From contig JAZRVO010000032.1 of the NCBI GenBank assembly GCA_045599185.1, positions 62,001-126,000 of the forward strand: 64,000 nt of DNA, written 5' to 3'. Positions 24,801-32,331 of this stretch are shown one piece after another (position 1 is the first letter of the stretch; every line of letters starts with the position of its first letter). The notes beneath the pieces were generated by a model, which worked only from the letters and a program-made list of their open reading frames with translations, ran no database searches and had not been told where the DNA came from. The position numbers were made by a program, and so were the translations under genes. Source of the DNA: UBA1240 sp045599185 (lineage in GTDB: Bacteria; Spirochaetota; Spirochaetia; Treponematales; Treponemataceae).

Positions 24801-27209
24801 AACTTGTCTAAGGATTACTGGAAAGAAGGAATGAAGATTGAAGACGGTACTATTTCTGTTTGCACTTATGAAGGACTTGAAAACATCGGCTTCAATGAAG
24901 ATGAAGAAGCACAGATTCACGAAGATGTAGAATGGGCTACTTATGATTCTACAGATGAAGAAAAGAAACAGTCAAAAAGAGCCGCTGCCAAGAAAGATGA
25001 AAAGACGGACGAACTTGTAGGCGGCATGATTAACACAAGAGATGAGGGCGTACAGTTTAGCGAACTTGGATTTGACCATGTTACAGTTGATGAAGTCCAT
25101 AATTTCCGAAACCTTTTCAGAATGCCAAAACACATGAATAAAAAGGGCAAGGAAGACGCAGAGGGAGAGAGCAACGAGTTTGACGGACTTGGAAGCGGCG
25201 GAGACCCTTCTAAACGTGCAAAGAAACTGTTTGCTATTACGCAGCTTATTCAGAGAAAAAATGACGGCAGAAACACTTTCTTGTTGAGTGCTACACCATT
25301 TCAAAACTCACCTACAGAGGTTTATTCTATCTTGTCTTATATGGCAAGAGATAAACTCAAGGAAATGGGATATTACTCTCTTGAACAGTTTATTTCTAAT
25401 TTCTGTAAAGTAAAACGTGAATATGCGGTAAAAGCTAATATTGTCACAGAAGCACCAGTAGTAAAAGGTTTTGAAAACCTTGGGGAATTACAGGGGCTTT
25501 TAACTGGTTACATAGACAAAGTGGACGGTGAGAAAGCCGGAGTAGTAAGACCTCGTAAGCGTATGCACACAATGGAACTTGAATTAACAGACTTGCAAAA
25601 AGGTATTATGAACGAATGTTCTTGGTACATTGAAACACAAGAGAAGTTACCGAAAGATAAGCGTGACGACGGTTATATGTTCCGTGCAATGAACGCTATG
25701 AAACTTTGTGCATTAAGTCCGGCACTTGTAGACCCTAGTTTTGTTCCCGAAGGTTACGAAATCCCGGAATTAAAAGACTTTGTAGAATCTTCACCAAAAT
25801 TAAAGTTTGTCTGTGATTCTATTATTGCACAATATAAACAGAACTCTACGCACGGGCAAATTATGTATATGCCTTTGGGAGTAGAGCAGCACCCTCAAGT
25901 TAAAAATTATATGATTAGACACGGAATACCAAAAGAAGCCATTGAAATAATGCCGAAGGGAAGTTCTGAAAAAATCACGGATAAACGTGAAGCAATTAAG
26001 GACAATTTCAATGATGTAAATGGAAAGTGTAAAATCATTATCGGTGGGCAGGACATAAAAGAAGGAATCTCTCTGAATGGAAATACTACTTCGATTTACT
26101 GTACACAACTTGACTGGAATCCTACGGACGTTCAGCAGCTTTGGGGTAGAGGTTGGAGACAGGGAAATAAACAGGGAATTGTACACTGTATTATTCCACT
26201 TATGCACGATTCACTTGACCCGATGATTTGCCAAAAACACGATGAAAAATCATCAAGAACCGATGATTTGTTTTCGTATGAAGGTGAAACAATGGACGCA
26301 CAAGATGTTGACCCGGAAGAATTGAAATTTGCTTTGATAAAAGACCCGAAAAAACGTGCAGACTTGCAGGTTATGGAGTTTAAGGAAAAGAACAAAAGCG
26401 ATGAGAAAATGTACGGTCAGCTGGTTGATGTGTTGCACAAGCAGATTCAAATTGCTTTTGAAGAAGACGAAACGATTCTGAAAAGGGCAAAGAATGAAGT
26501 AAGCTGGCGTTTTGACGGAGTTGAAAATGAACAGAAAAAAGTTGACGACAATACCGCAAAAGCTAAAGAATGGGAACAGAAAAAGAAAGACCTTGCAAAA
26601 GAATGGAAAGGCAGGGAAGATTCTTTTGACGCGACCCAAACCGAATACAGAAATCATTACGGCTGGAACGAAGAAAAAACCGGTAAAAAGGGTTTGGAAA
26701 CTTTGCTGAAAAACATTGACCGGTATATTGCAGACTATGAAAATCGGGCGGCAGACAGTAAGAAGCTGATTAAAGACTACAACAAAGCCGTGAAAAAGTT
26801 GAAAGATTCTAGGGAATCCTGTAAAAAGTATCTTTCTTCTAAGGGTATGAACAGCAAGGAAGACTGTAATGCGAAGATTGAAGATTATGTTAAGCTTATA
26901 TCGGAAGCAAAAAACAACCTTGGTAAAGCCGACAAAATGAGGGAAGAATTCTATCGTAAGGCTGTTTTGGATAACGAAGTCAACAAAAAGAACATTTTGA
27001 GTGTTGACGAGCTTGTTAAGCTTAATGTTGAAAACATTATGAACGATTTACACCCTATGGACGATGAATGGAAAGCAAAAATCAAGGCTGAAAACGATGA
27101 AAAGTTTGGACGAAATAAAACCGATGTAAAAAAATCTTGGTGTTATTTTGACAAAAACGGTAACTTGTGGTTTAGAAAAAGTACCTTTGCAAACAGCCGC
27201 ACGGTGTAA
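21810..27209 (+). CDS. DarB-like N6-adenine methylase / SNF2 helicase
   Basis: A 1799-residue fusion. Residues 1-21 form a charged leader ending IQKSL, followed by HKYIRRYPKKSGKGWNYVY. A gamma-class N6-methylase has the GGTDEEGSSNSGVLYEFYTP, PSSGIGRF and NPPYGEYSG (about 416) motifs. An SF2 helicase has YDVGVGKT (about 943), DEVHNF (about 1093), SATPFQNS (about 1160) and QLWGRGWRQGN (about 1442). A coiled coil fills about 1560-1720. NRSNAMKGNKNA and NRSEAMKGNKNA occur at about 172 and 650. Phage P1 DarB has the same methylase-helicase plan, is packed in the head and protects incoming DNA from type I restriction. Role here is inferred from domain plan and position after the MuF gene. Confidence 0.8.
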   Translation: MNIGFIERYRRHTEWEEIQKSLSHKYIRRYPKKSGKGWNYVYEDSWKHPFKALLECFGIKKAKVEKDFTANNINKDYGVDKETFAAHVLEYFTNKVKWDNLFSKKEKRDKYKKPETQKEVTERLQASEKAPKEKKNGDKMVVNRSLMRKVWTLYSVAGQRAEAEETDAEKHANRSNAMKGNKNAAKDGVFTDLVGDSGNGKNNAEIEPGRLSNGTENLRTGRGKNAGGKNAGNAGNESNGSESLLGTDELGRRFADADSVNVGRGRITKGQARKIREQCREILKKDDKDITDADKLILSQYVGAGGTDEEGSSNSGVLYEFYTPRNVISKVWQIVDKYNPRQDKRVIEPSSGIGRFAEGRKEKFTMFELEKESARIAHILHPEAEIVQGAFQENFLKNKKGRFTQKGFEKFDVAVGNPPYGEYSGKYKGMGEGKEFKRYESYFMAKTLDTLEDGGIMAMVVPSGFMDGKTSYGKDLEKIVGKAELLEAWRLPNGTFDSTDIGTDIVVFRKGKGTTTEALTKYFENNPDHVAGEVSTRIGRFGEETYIKPKDGETFESAVANIDTGKVEIEKQIIKAAAKIEPVEEKPTASKITSKTVFGDVVKTEKGIGKVNGYVKKNRKTVGVNVNVNGEDVQVLFTDEQLEKRNRSEAMKGNKNAEGEHNYPISPDAHIIDAAEFNKKYGKQIDPKDLPIWKVTDKFGNVDMTKLSEEQKEYVKSSDHFIKDGEVYTNAVNFASGNIREKLNNLDENDPQYELKKSLLEEVCPVEKKIGQFTLSPITDWAREYETKDGISLIKGFYEWAGYGGSGDSPITREEIPPMLNWQDIINFIEKKPLKLEKGEAGTDDKKGKERYRENKKQQRRDTAIKLFNRYLQEGLSLEDQKDLTVAWNLKSNSFVNPDYTKIPIFVDGMSSHKGKKPFNLTEQQIKGISALVNKGTGLLAYDVGVGKTACGIVATVNQIQTGRAKKPLICVPKAVYANWIKSIHQLFPDIKVNELVNLSKDYWKEGMKIEDGTISVCTYEGLENIGFNEDEEAQIHEDVEWATYDSTDEEKKQSKRAAAKKDEKTDELVGGMINTRDEGVQFSELGFDHVTVDEVHNFRNLFRMPKHMNKKGKEDAEGESNEFDGLGSGGDPSKRAKKLFAITQLIQRKNDGRNTFLLSATPFQNSPTEVYSILSYMARDKLKEMGYYSLEQFISNFCKVKREYAVKANIVTEAPVVKGFENLGELQGLLTGYIDKVDGEKAGVVRPRKRMHTMELELTDLQKGIMNECSWYIETQEKLPKDKRDDGYMFRAMNAMKLCALSPALVDPSFVPEGYEIPELKDFVESSPKLKFVCDSIIAQYKQNSTHGQIMYMPLGVEQHPQVKNYMIRHGIPKEAIEIMPKGSSEKITDKREAIKDNFNDVNGKCKIIIGGQDIKEGISLNGNTTSIYCTQLDWNPTDVQQLWGRGWRQGNKQGIVHCIIPLMHDSLDPMICQKHDEKSSRTDDLFSYEGETMDAQDVDPEELKFALIKDPKKRADLQVMEFKEKNKSDEKMYGQLVDVLHKQIQIAFEEDETILKRAKNEVSWRFDGVENEQKKVDDNTAKAKEWEQKKKDLAKEWKGREDSFDATQTEYRNHYGWNEEKTGKKGLETLLKNIDRYIADYENRAADSKKLIKDYNKAVKKLKDSRESCKKYLSSKGMNSKEDCNAKIEDYVKLISEAKNNLGKADKMREEFYRKAVLDNEVNKKNILSVDELVKLNVENIMNDLHPMDDEWKAKIKAENDEKFGRNKTDVKKSWCYFDKNGNLWFRKSTFANSRTV

Positions 27210-27215
27210 TATAAT
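27187..27215 (+). promoter_or_regulatory. Sigma70-type promoter overlapping the DarB-like gene end
   Basis: TTGCAA, 17 bases, TATAAT. The -10 begins directly after the stop codon of the upstream gene. The expected start near 27222 is about 20 bases before a terminator hairpin and then the next gene. Confidence 0.6.
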
Positions 27216-27242
27216 TACTTGATTGGTTTTTACTGAAAACAG

Positions 27243-27283
27243 AAAGCCGGTTATCTCATTTTTGGGATAACCGGCTTTTTTTT
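27243..27283 (+). terminator. Intrinsic terminator in the leader of the 27300 gene
   Basis: A 13-base-pair stem AAAGCCGGTTATC / GATAACCGGCTTT with a 10-base loop, then a long T run. The ribosome site (AGGGGG) and ATG follow within 20 bases. Confidence 0.85.
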
Positions 27284-27299
27284 GTCTTTAGGGGGAAGT

Positions 27300-29696
27300 A
27301 TGAAAGATAATAAGTTTGAATACTGGAAAAAGAAGCTTATTGGCTTTATTGATGACAAAATCAAGGAAGCTGAAAAAATAGAAAAATCGTTTAGATTAGG
27401 GTTTTGGCTGGAAAAGGCTAACCGGTCTCACCTTGTGCCGAAAACAATAACAAAAACAAACCCTAAAACCGGCAAAACGTACACGGCTAAGGTATGGGTA
27501 AACCCTAACAAGGAAAACGGTAAAAAGGTTTACCGGAAAGACAGCAAAGGCGCAAGAATCAGTTTAGGCAAACTGCGTAAATCGCTTGAAAAATGTACTA
27601 CGTCTCAAGAACTTATGCAGATTGTATTGCAGAATAAAAGCCGTTTTTCGGACGAAAACGGCAGACCGCTGCCAATGATACAGGAATTTTCAAAATATGT
27701 TTCAAAACTGAATGATGATTTTGAAGCAATGGAAAACGAATCCGAAAAACACCAGAACCGTTCAGAAGCCATGAAAGGCAACCAAAATGCTAAAAAAGAT
27801 TTTACGGAAGCTGACAAAAAAAAGGCACGTGAACAGTTAAAAGAAAATGCTGTTGAAATGATGAACGTGCCTTACGACAGGAAAGAATATGAAAAACTAT
27901 TCCCTCGTGGTGAAATTAAAACACCTTTTGAGAACGTAAAACTTGGAGAACATCAGTTTGAAAGGCTTGGAGAAAAAGACGCAGGAACAAGAAAAAATCT
28001 TATAGGTGCAATGTACCAAACATTAAAAGAACCCTGTGTTGTTCTTGAAGATGTTGATAAGCAGGGAAGAGAAGCAAAGTTGTATATAAAATCATTTATT
28101 GGAGAAGATAAAAAGAAATATACTTTTGCCGTTGTCGTTGACATTGAGGGGAAACCGGTATCAGTTTCATTTGGAAGCAGAAAAGAAAAGCAGGTATTGA
28201 ATAAAATAAAAACAGCTACCCGGTTCTACTACGTAGCGGCGGATAGCCCAACTATTGGAACCGGCACAGAAAAGCCGTTGCCCAACGATTCAAATGTAAC
28301 TTCTAAACCCGGTTCTGTCAATGGTACGTCTATGCAGATTAACGAAACGCCCGAAGACCGCGCACAAGTTACTCAAAACAAGGCTGCACAGAAAGAAAAG
28401 CCGAAAGCAGAAAAAAAAGAAAGCAGTAAGGGTATAAGCAAAGCTGACAGAGAAGAAATGAAATACATAAAAAAACAGGTAGATTATATTTCCGATGCTT
28501 TGGAAAACTTAACGGAAAAGAATCTTACAGATGTTGGCATTTCCATAGAATCTATAGAAGCCAGTTTAGGCAGACTTTCAGAAAATTTCAGCGGTAAAAC
28601 TGCACTAAAAAACATAATTGAAGAAATAAAGCAGGATTTTGTAAAGAAATTACAGTCTAAGAAGCTGAAAAATGCTGTAAACAGGGATTATTACCTTAAT
28701 AAATACAAAAAAGAACTTGAATTACAGACTGCTTATAGAATCAAAAATCAGCAGCCGCATAGTGCACAAAAGCCTCTAGCAAACGTCCGAAACGTAACTG
28801 CTCCTATGAGCAGTATAAGCACAAAGCCCGATTCTGACAACAAAGAACCGTCAAAAGAATTTGCGCCGTCAACTTCTACGGATTATGACAGTTTTACGCC
28901 TATTACAGAAAATAAAAGCATTGGCGAGGGGAAAGTTCAGCTGAAATACAGCAGGGAAGTTGCAGACCAGCTGAAAAAGCTTGTTAAGAATGTAAGCAAA
29001 GACACATTCAGACCTTATATCACCAATGTTTTCTATTCTGCCAGCGAAGGTAGTTTGGTTGCAACTAACGGTAGAACTATGCGCATTGTAAAAGTGGGTA
29101 GGCTTGAAGGTTTGGAAGAAAACTGCTTTGTAGATGTAGATGTTTCAAAAGACTCTATAACCGTAAGCAGAAAAGATAAAGACCCGAAAGAAACACCGTT
29201 TCCTAATTACCGGCGTGTAGTGCCACAAAGCCAAAACCACAAGTTTGCATTAGACAATAAGGCACTTAAAGCCAAAATAAACGAAATGAAAGATAGCGGT
29301 GCTGTTTTTAAGAAAGAACCACAGCTTGTTTTTGAATTGCAGGGCAATGACATTGTGCTTGACGGTGTAAAAATAGGCGAATGTGCCGGAAAACCCGATT
29401 TTGATAAGTTTGCAATAAATTACGAATACATAAAAAACGCTTTAACCGGCAATACTTCGTACTTAATGGCAAACGAAGCAGAAAAAGCAATGACAATTGC
29501 AACAGGCAGTACCCTTGATGTAATTATGCCTATGAACAAAGAAACGCATTATCAAAACTATGAAGCGAACCGCAAAGCCCATGAAGAAAGAAGAAAAAGC
29601 GTTAAAAAATCGGTTGCAGCTGTTTTGGAAGAAATGATGAAACGTGAACAGATGATTAAAAGTGCGGTAGCAGGCGTACTGGAAGAACTGGCATAA
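27300..29696 (+). CDS. Cargo-like fusion: packaging module, PBECR-type domain, sliding-clamp-like domain
   Basis: A 798-residue protein (ATG 27300; the TTG at 27282 is inside the hairpin T tract). Residues 1-150 match the N-terminal module of three cargo-like proteins near 40-45 kb: charged helix ending IEKSF at 27-31, then ANRSHLV, KTGKTYTAKVWVNP, SRFSDENGRPLP. NRSEAMKGNQNA follows at about 153. Residues 195-315 (GAMYQTLKEPCVVL, YTFAVVVDIEGKPV) resemble PBECR nuclease-like domains. A coiled coil spans 375-470. Residues 545-745 resemble DNA sliding clamps: SKDTFRPYITNVFYS, LVATNGRTMRIVK, FPNYRRVVP. The C-terminus has SVKKSV and QMIKSAV. I know no described protein with this combination. Likely packed and injected; inference. 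Confidence 0.65.
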   Translation: MKDNKFEYWKKKLIGFIDDKIKEAEKIEKSFRLGFWLEKANRSHLVPKTITKTNPKTGKTYTAKVWVNPNKENGKKVYRKDSKGARISLGKLRKSLEKCTTSQELMQIVLQNKSRFSDENGRPLPMIQEFSKYVSKLNDDFEAMENESEKHQNRSEAMKGNQNAKKDFTEADKKKAREQLKENAVEMMNVPYDRKEYEKLFPRGEIKTPFENVKLGEHQFERLGEKDAGTRKNLIGAMYQTLKEPCVVLEDVDKQGREAKLYIKSFIGEDKKKYTFAVVVDIEGKPVSVSFGSRKEKQVLNKIKTATRFYYVAADSPTIGTGTEKPLPNDSNVTSKPGSVNGTSMQINETPEDRAQVTQNKAAQKEKPKAEKKESSKGISKADREEMKYIKKQVDYISDALENLTEKNLTDVGISIESIEASLGRLSENFSGKTALKNIIEEIKQDFVKKLQSKKLKNAVNRDYYLNKYKKELELQTAYRIKNQQPHSAQKPLANVRNVTAPMSSISTKPDSDNKEPSKEFAPSTSTDYDSFTPITENKSIGEGKVQLKYSREVADQLKKLVKNVSKDTFRPYITNVFYSASEGSLVATNGRTMRIVKVGRLEGLEENCFVDVDVSKDSITVSRKDKDPKETPFPNYRRVVPQSQNHKFALDNKALKAKINEMKDSGAVFKKEPQLVFELQGNDIVLDGVKIGECAGKPDFDKFAINYEYIKNALTGNTSYLMANEAEKAMTIATGSTLDVIMPMNKETHYQNYEANRKAHEERRKSVKKSVAAVLEEMMKREQMIKSAVAGVLEELA

Positions 29697-29713
29697 CAAA
29701 GGAGCATATAAAT

Positions 29714-31018
29714 ATGAAAATTACTTGGGAAAAGTCAATGCTGGAAGCCATTGAAAAGAGCGACATTAAAAATAAGTATGGTAATAGTAAACATACGGAA
29801 ATGGTTGTAGTACATGGCAAGCACGGCGATTTTATGCGCCGACAAACTGTAGGACGCAAAAAGCAGGAAACAAAAGGCAGACAGGTAAAGAATGAAGAAA
29901 CACAGCAGAAAAAAAATACAGCAGTGACAGATGTTACAAATACCGGTGATAAAGTTGATTTTAAAATAAAAGATGATGCCGGGGAAAGAATAATAACTGG
30001 CGGTAAGGTTGTTGCTTCCGGGAAGATTGGTATTACAGCCGAAAAAAATGGTGTTAGATACCATGTGCCGCATGAAGACGTAAAAAAGGTTGTATCTCAT
30101 GCAGACGGCACTATTCCGGCTGAATCATTTTCTGCGAGTGACTATAAAAAGCAGTTTACAGACCCAAAATGCACAAATGACAAGGACGGTATTGAATACG
30201 TTTATTCTTTGCTTGGCAAAGACGGTGCTGGAACTCAAGCTATGGTTGAGAAAAAGCAGAATGAACAGGCTCATAGATTGAAACACGGTGATACTCGAAT
30301 TAAGAATATGCACAATATTGTATATGATGAAAACGGCAATTTTGTGTCGGGTGAGTGGAATGATGACAGAAAACAACTGCATAATAGTATTATTAGTGCA
30401 ATTATCACGCCGGGAAAAAAACAAGCCTGTAAACCTAAAAACGGCGAAAAGCCTAAGTTTATTATGTTTGGTGGCAGGGGCGGTAGCGGCAAGTCTTGGT
30501 TTACCGATAAAAAACGTGCGGCGGCGGAAGGAAGAAAAGTTATGTTTGACAGCGATAACTTTTTTATTCTTGATGCAGATGCAATTAAAGAATTTTTACC
30601 GGAGTATAAGGGCTGGAACGCAAGCGAAGTGCACGAAGAATCATCATATCTTATGAAAGAGATAAAAAAAAATCTTATGTCGGCAGGTTTGAATATTATT
30701 ATTGACGGTACTATGAATTACAACCCGAAAAAGCCGGACAAGGTAAAGAATGAAATGCTTGAAGCAAAGGAAAAAGGCTATAGTCTTGAAGCTCATTATA
30801 TGTTTACACCTATTCAGAAAAGCTGTGTAAATGCAATGAACCGATTTAAGACTGAAAAAGGCGATTTTTCGGGGCGGTTAGTACCAACAGATATTCTTTT
30901 GAGTATGCAGGATAATGAGAAATCTTTCGATTCTGTTAAAGATATTGTTGACGACTGGAGCTTTAGAGACAATAGAGAGTTTAAGGCAAAGGTAATTTCT
31001 CAAAAAGGATTAAAATAA
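29714..31018 (+). CDS. Zeta-type kinase domain protein, cargo-like
   Basis: A 434-residue protein. The C-terminal half is a zeta-toxin/UNAG-kinase-like P-loop domain: MFGGRGGSGKSW as Walker A at about 250-262, then DADAIKEFLPEYKGW and IIIDGTMNY. Zeta toxins phosphorylate UDP-N-acetylglucosamine and block wall synthesis. The N-terminus is short and charged with AIEKSD at about 12-17, followed by HTEMVVVHGKHGDFMRRQTVG, which stands where related cargo proteins have their post-cleavage segment. A variable linker fills 50-200, including a small beta domain (GGKVVASGKIGI). No epsilon antitoxin is adjacent, which argues for use in another cell or compartment. Confidence 0.7.
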   Translation: MKITWEKSMLEAIEKSDIKNKYGNSKHTEMVVVHGKHGDFMRRQTVGRKKQETKGRQVKNEETQQKKNTAVTDVTNTGDKVDFKIKDDAGERIITGGKVVASGKIGITAEKNGVRYHVPHEDVKKVVSHADGTIPAESFSASDYKKQFTDPKCTNDKDGIEYVYSLLGKDGAGTQAMVEKKQNEQAHRLKHGDTRIKNMHNIVYDENGNFVSGEWNDDRKQLHNSIISAIITPGKKQACKPKNGEKPKFIMFGGRGGSGKSWFTDKKRAAAEGRKVMFDSDNFFILDADAIKEFLPEYKGWNASEVHEESSYLMKEIKKNLMSAGLNIIIDGTMNYNPKKPDKVKNEMLEAKEKGYSLEAHYMFTPIQKSCVNAMNRFKTEKGDFSGRLVPTDILLSMQDNEKSFDSVKDIVDDWSFRDNREFKAKVISQKGLK

Positions 31019-31072
31019 CATATATACTTTTATAGTATATATGTTGCTTAATATTTGAAATAATGCTATCAT
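31018..31072 (+). promoter_or_regulatory. Operator palindrome and promoter for the 31094 gene
   Basis: A perfect palindrome ACATATATAC-TTTTATA-GTATATATGT (31018-31044) overlaps the stop of the kinase gene and touches the -35. Promoter: TTGCTT (31044-31049), 17 bases, TATCAT (31067-31072). The half-site resembles the ATATACTT operator near 31963, so the XRE repressor encoded at 31661-31876 may bind here. Confidence 0.5.
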
Positions 31073-31093
31073 AATCATAGAGAGGTGATTGAT

Positions 31094-31246
31094 ATGAACG
31101 AAGAAGAAATTAAAAGAATTATGAACGACCCGAATACTTGGGAATGGGACGGTTGCACTTACAGCGAAGCCGCTATTGATTCAAGCTACCTTGACAATAC
31201 TTTTAATGAGATTTTTAAGGAAGCTGAAAAACTGGAAAATAAATAA
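31094..31246 (+). CDS. Small acidic protein, 50 residues
   Basis: ATG with GAGAGGTGATT ribosome site. A strongly acidic helical peptide (MNEEEIKRIMNDPNTWEWDG start). It has its own promoter, operator and terminator, so it is an independent unit. It could be a regulator or an antitoxin for the kinase encoded before it; the epsilon fold is not recognisable. Confidence 0.55.
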   Translation: MNEEEIKRIMNDPNTWEWDGCTYSEAAIDSSYLDNTFNEIFKEAEKLENK

Positions 31247-31250
31247 AAGG

Positions 31251-31279
31251 AAAGCCCGGAAAAAAATCCGGGCTTTTTT
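31251..31279 (+). terminator. Intrinsic terminator
   Basis: AAAGCCCGGA / TCCGGGCTTT stem with a six-A loop and T run, four bases after the small acidic gene. Confidence 0.9.
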
Positions 31280-31303
31280 ATTTTTAAAGTCGATAATGAG
31301 TAC

Positions 31304-31537
31304 ATGGAATATGTACAATACACGACAAAAAAAGATATACACGTTGAAGGGTATACTTTTAGAAAAAACAAAAAAGACTGGATAAAGGTTAGACCTTTTG
31401 CCTTTCATTCTTACCGAGAGTTTTGCCTTAAAGACATGACTATTGAACAGATTTTAGATTATGTCGATGAGCATTATGATGACTTGAATAAAGAAGAAAA
31501 CGAATGGATTGAAGAATGGGAACGATGTAACGATTAA
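31304..31537 (+). CDS. Hypothetical protein, 77 residues
   Basis: Starts MEYVQYTTKKDIHVEGYTF and ends in an acidic helical tail. There is no strong ribosome site. A terminator lies just upstream and no good promoter is seen, so expression is uncertain. No known family. Confidence 0.4.
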   Translation: MEYVQYTTKKDIHVEGYTFRKNKKDWIKVRPFAFHSYREFCLKDMTIEQILDYVDEHYDDLNKEENEWIEEWERCND

Positions 31538-31576
31538 ACAAATTAGTGGCAAATAAAAAAAATATTCTACAATCCA

Positions 31577-31623
31577 TATCTAGTGTTGTTTTAAGTATTT
31601 TAACCACAAAACAACACTAGATA
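31577..31623. repeat. 16-bp perfect inverted repeat
   Basis: TATCTAGTGTTGTTTT / AAAACAACACTAGATA with a 15-base spacer, between convergent genes. It has no adjacent T run. It could be a bidirectional transcription block, an operator, or a recombination-site remnant. Confidence 0.65.
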
Positions 31624-31660
31624 ACTGATAAAATCAAAACAAAATCAAATAACCGGCAAA

Positions 31661-31876
31661 TTAAATTAACGGTTTCTGCGTTTTATTATCAATAAACTCT
31701 ATCTTCAAATCACAATCCAAAGCTGCCGCAATCTTTTCAAGTTCAGAAGACTGGAAAGAATTACGTTGCATTTTATGGTTAAAGTTTTGCGGTGAGTTGT
31801 CTATTTTTCGTGCCAGTTCAGCTACTGATATTCCACGTTTTACGCAGCATAACTGTATATATTCTTTAATATTCAT
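31661..31876 (-). CDS. XRE-family repressor-like protein
   Basis: A 71-residue Cro/CI-type helix-turn-helix protein: VAELARKIDNSPQNFNHKM and FQSSELEKIAAALDCDL form the recognition helix and the following helices. It is divergent from the 32011 gene. Its own promoter on the minus strand (TTGATT-17-TATAGT at 31913-31885) places the start of transcription almost at the ATG, so the mRNA is probably leaderless, as for lambda cI from its maintenance promoter. It likely controls the divergent promoters through ATATACTT-type palindromes. Confidence 0.75.
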   Translation of the reverse strand: MNIKEYIQLCCVKRGISVAELARKIDNSPQNFNHKMQRNSFQSSELEKIAAALDCDLKIEFIDNKTQKPLI

Positions 31877-31884
31877 AGATAAAT

Positions 31885-31913
31885 ACTATATATCTTAAAA
31901 TACACAAAATCAA
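31885..31913 (-). promoter_or_regulatory. Promoter of the XRE repressor gene
   Basis: On the minus strand: TTGATT (31913-31908), 17-base spacer, TATAGT (31890-31885). The -10 ends eight bases before the ATG, leaving no room for a ribosome binding site. Confidence 0.5.
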
Positions 31914-31954
31914 CATTTAACTATATTTATTATACTTTAGAATATATTTTAATA

Positions 31955-31983
31955 TTGACAGCATATACTTTGAAGTATATAGT
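31955..31983 (+). promoter_or_regulatory. Rightward promoter with embedded operator
   Basis: TTGACA (31955-31960), exactly 17 bases, TATAGT (31978-31983). The spacer holds the perfect palindrome ATATACTT-TG-AAGTATAT (31963-31980), so a bound repressor would block polymerase. A weaker related site (TATACTT-TAG-AATATA) lies at 31931-31946. It drives the 32011 gene, which has an AAGGAG ribosome site. Confidence 0.75.
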
Positions 31984-32010
31984 TAAAAATGTAAGGAGAT
32001 TTAGTACCGA

Positions 32011-32319
32011 ATGAAATTAAACAGGAATTATGATAAATGGGAAGAATGGCAGAAAATTGCCTATCCGCTTTGTCACGATGAAAAAGAGTTGGCGAGATAT
32101 GAACTTGTGGAAGAAAAGAGAATCGGGAGGAATTATATGTTTCTTATTGACATTCCCGAACTTCCTAACCGTGGATTTATGCGGCTTTATCTTAATGGGC
32201 ACAACTTCCAGTACGGCGGAACGGTTGAATATGGGAAAAAGAGACTTTCAGAGTTTGTTGAAAAAATCCAAAACAGAACTTTAAGAGTGCCTTATGACAC
32301 TCCACTTTATTTTGACTAA
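32011..32319 (+). CDS. Hypothetical protein, 102 residues
   Basis: First gene after the repressor-controlled promoter. Mixed alpha/beta, with aromatic NYDKWEEWQKIAYPL and a beta segment RLYLNGHNFQYGG. It could be an early-lysogenic or accessory protein. No recognised domain. Confidence 0.5.
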   Translation: MKLNRNYDKWEEWQKIAYPLCHDEKELARYELVEEKRIGRNYMFLIDIPELPNRGFMRLYLNGHNFQYGGTVEYGKKRLSEFVEKIQNRTLRVPYDTPLYFD

Positions 32320-32331
32320 GGCGGCAAGAAT

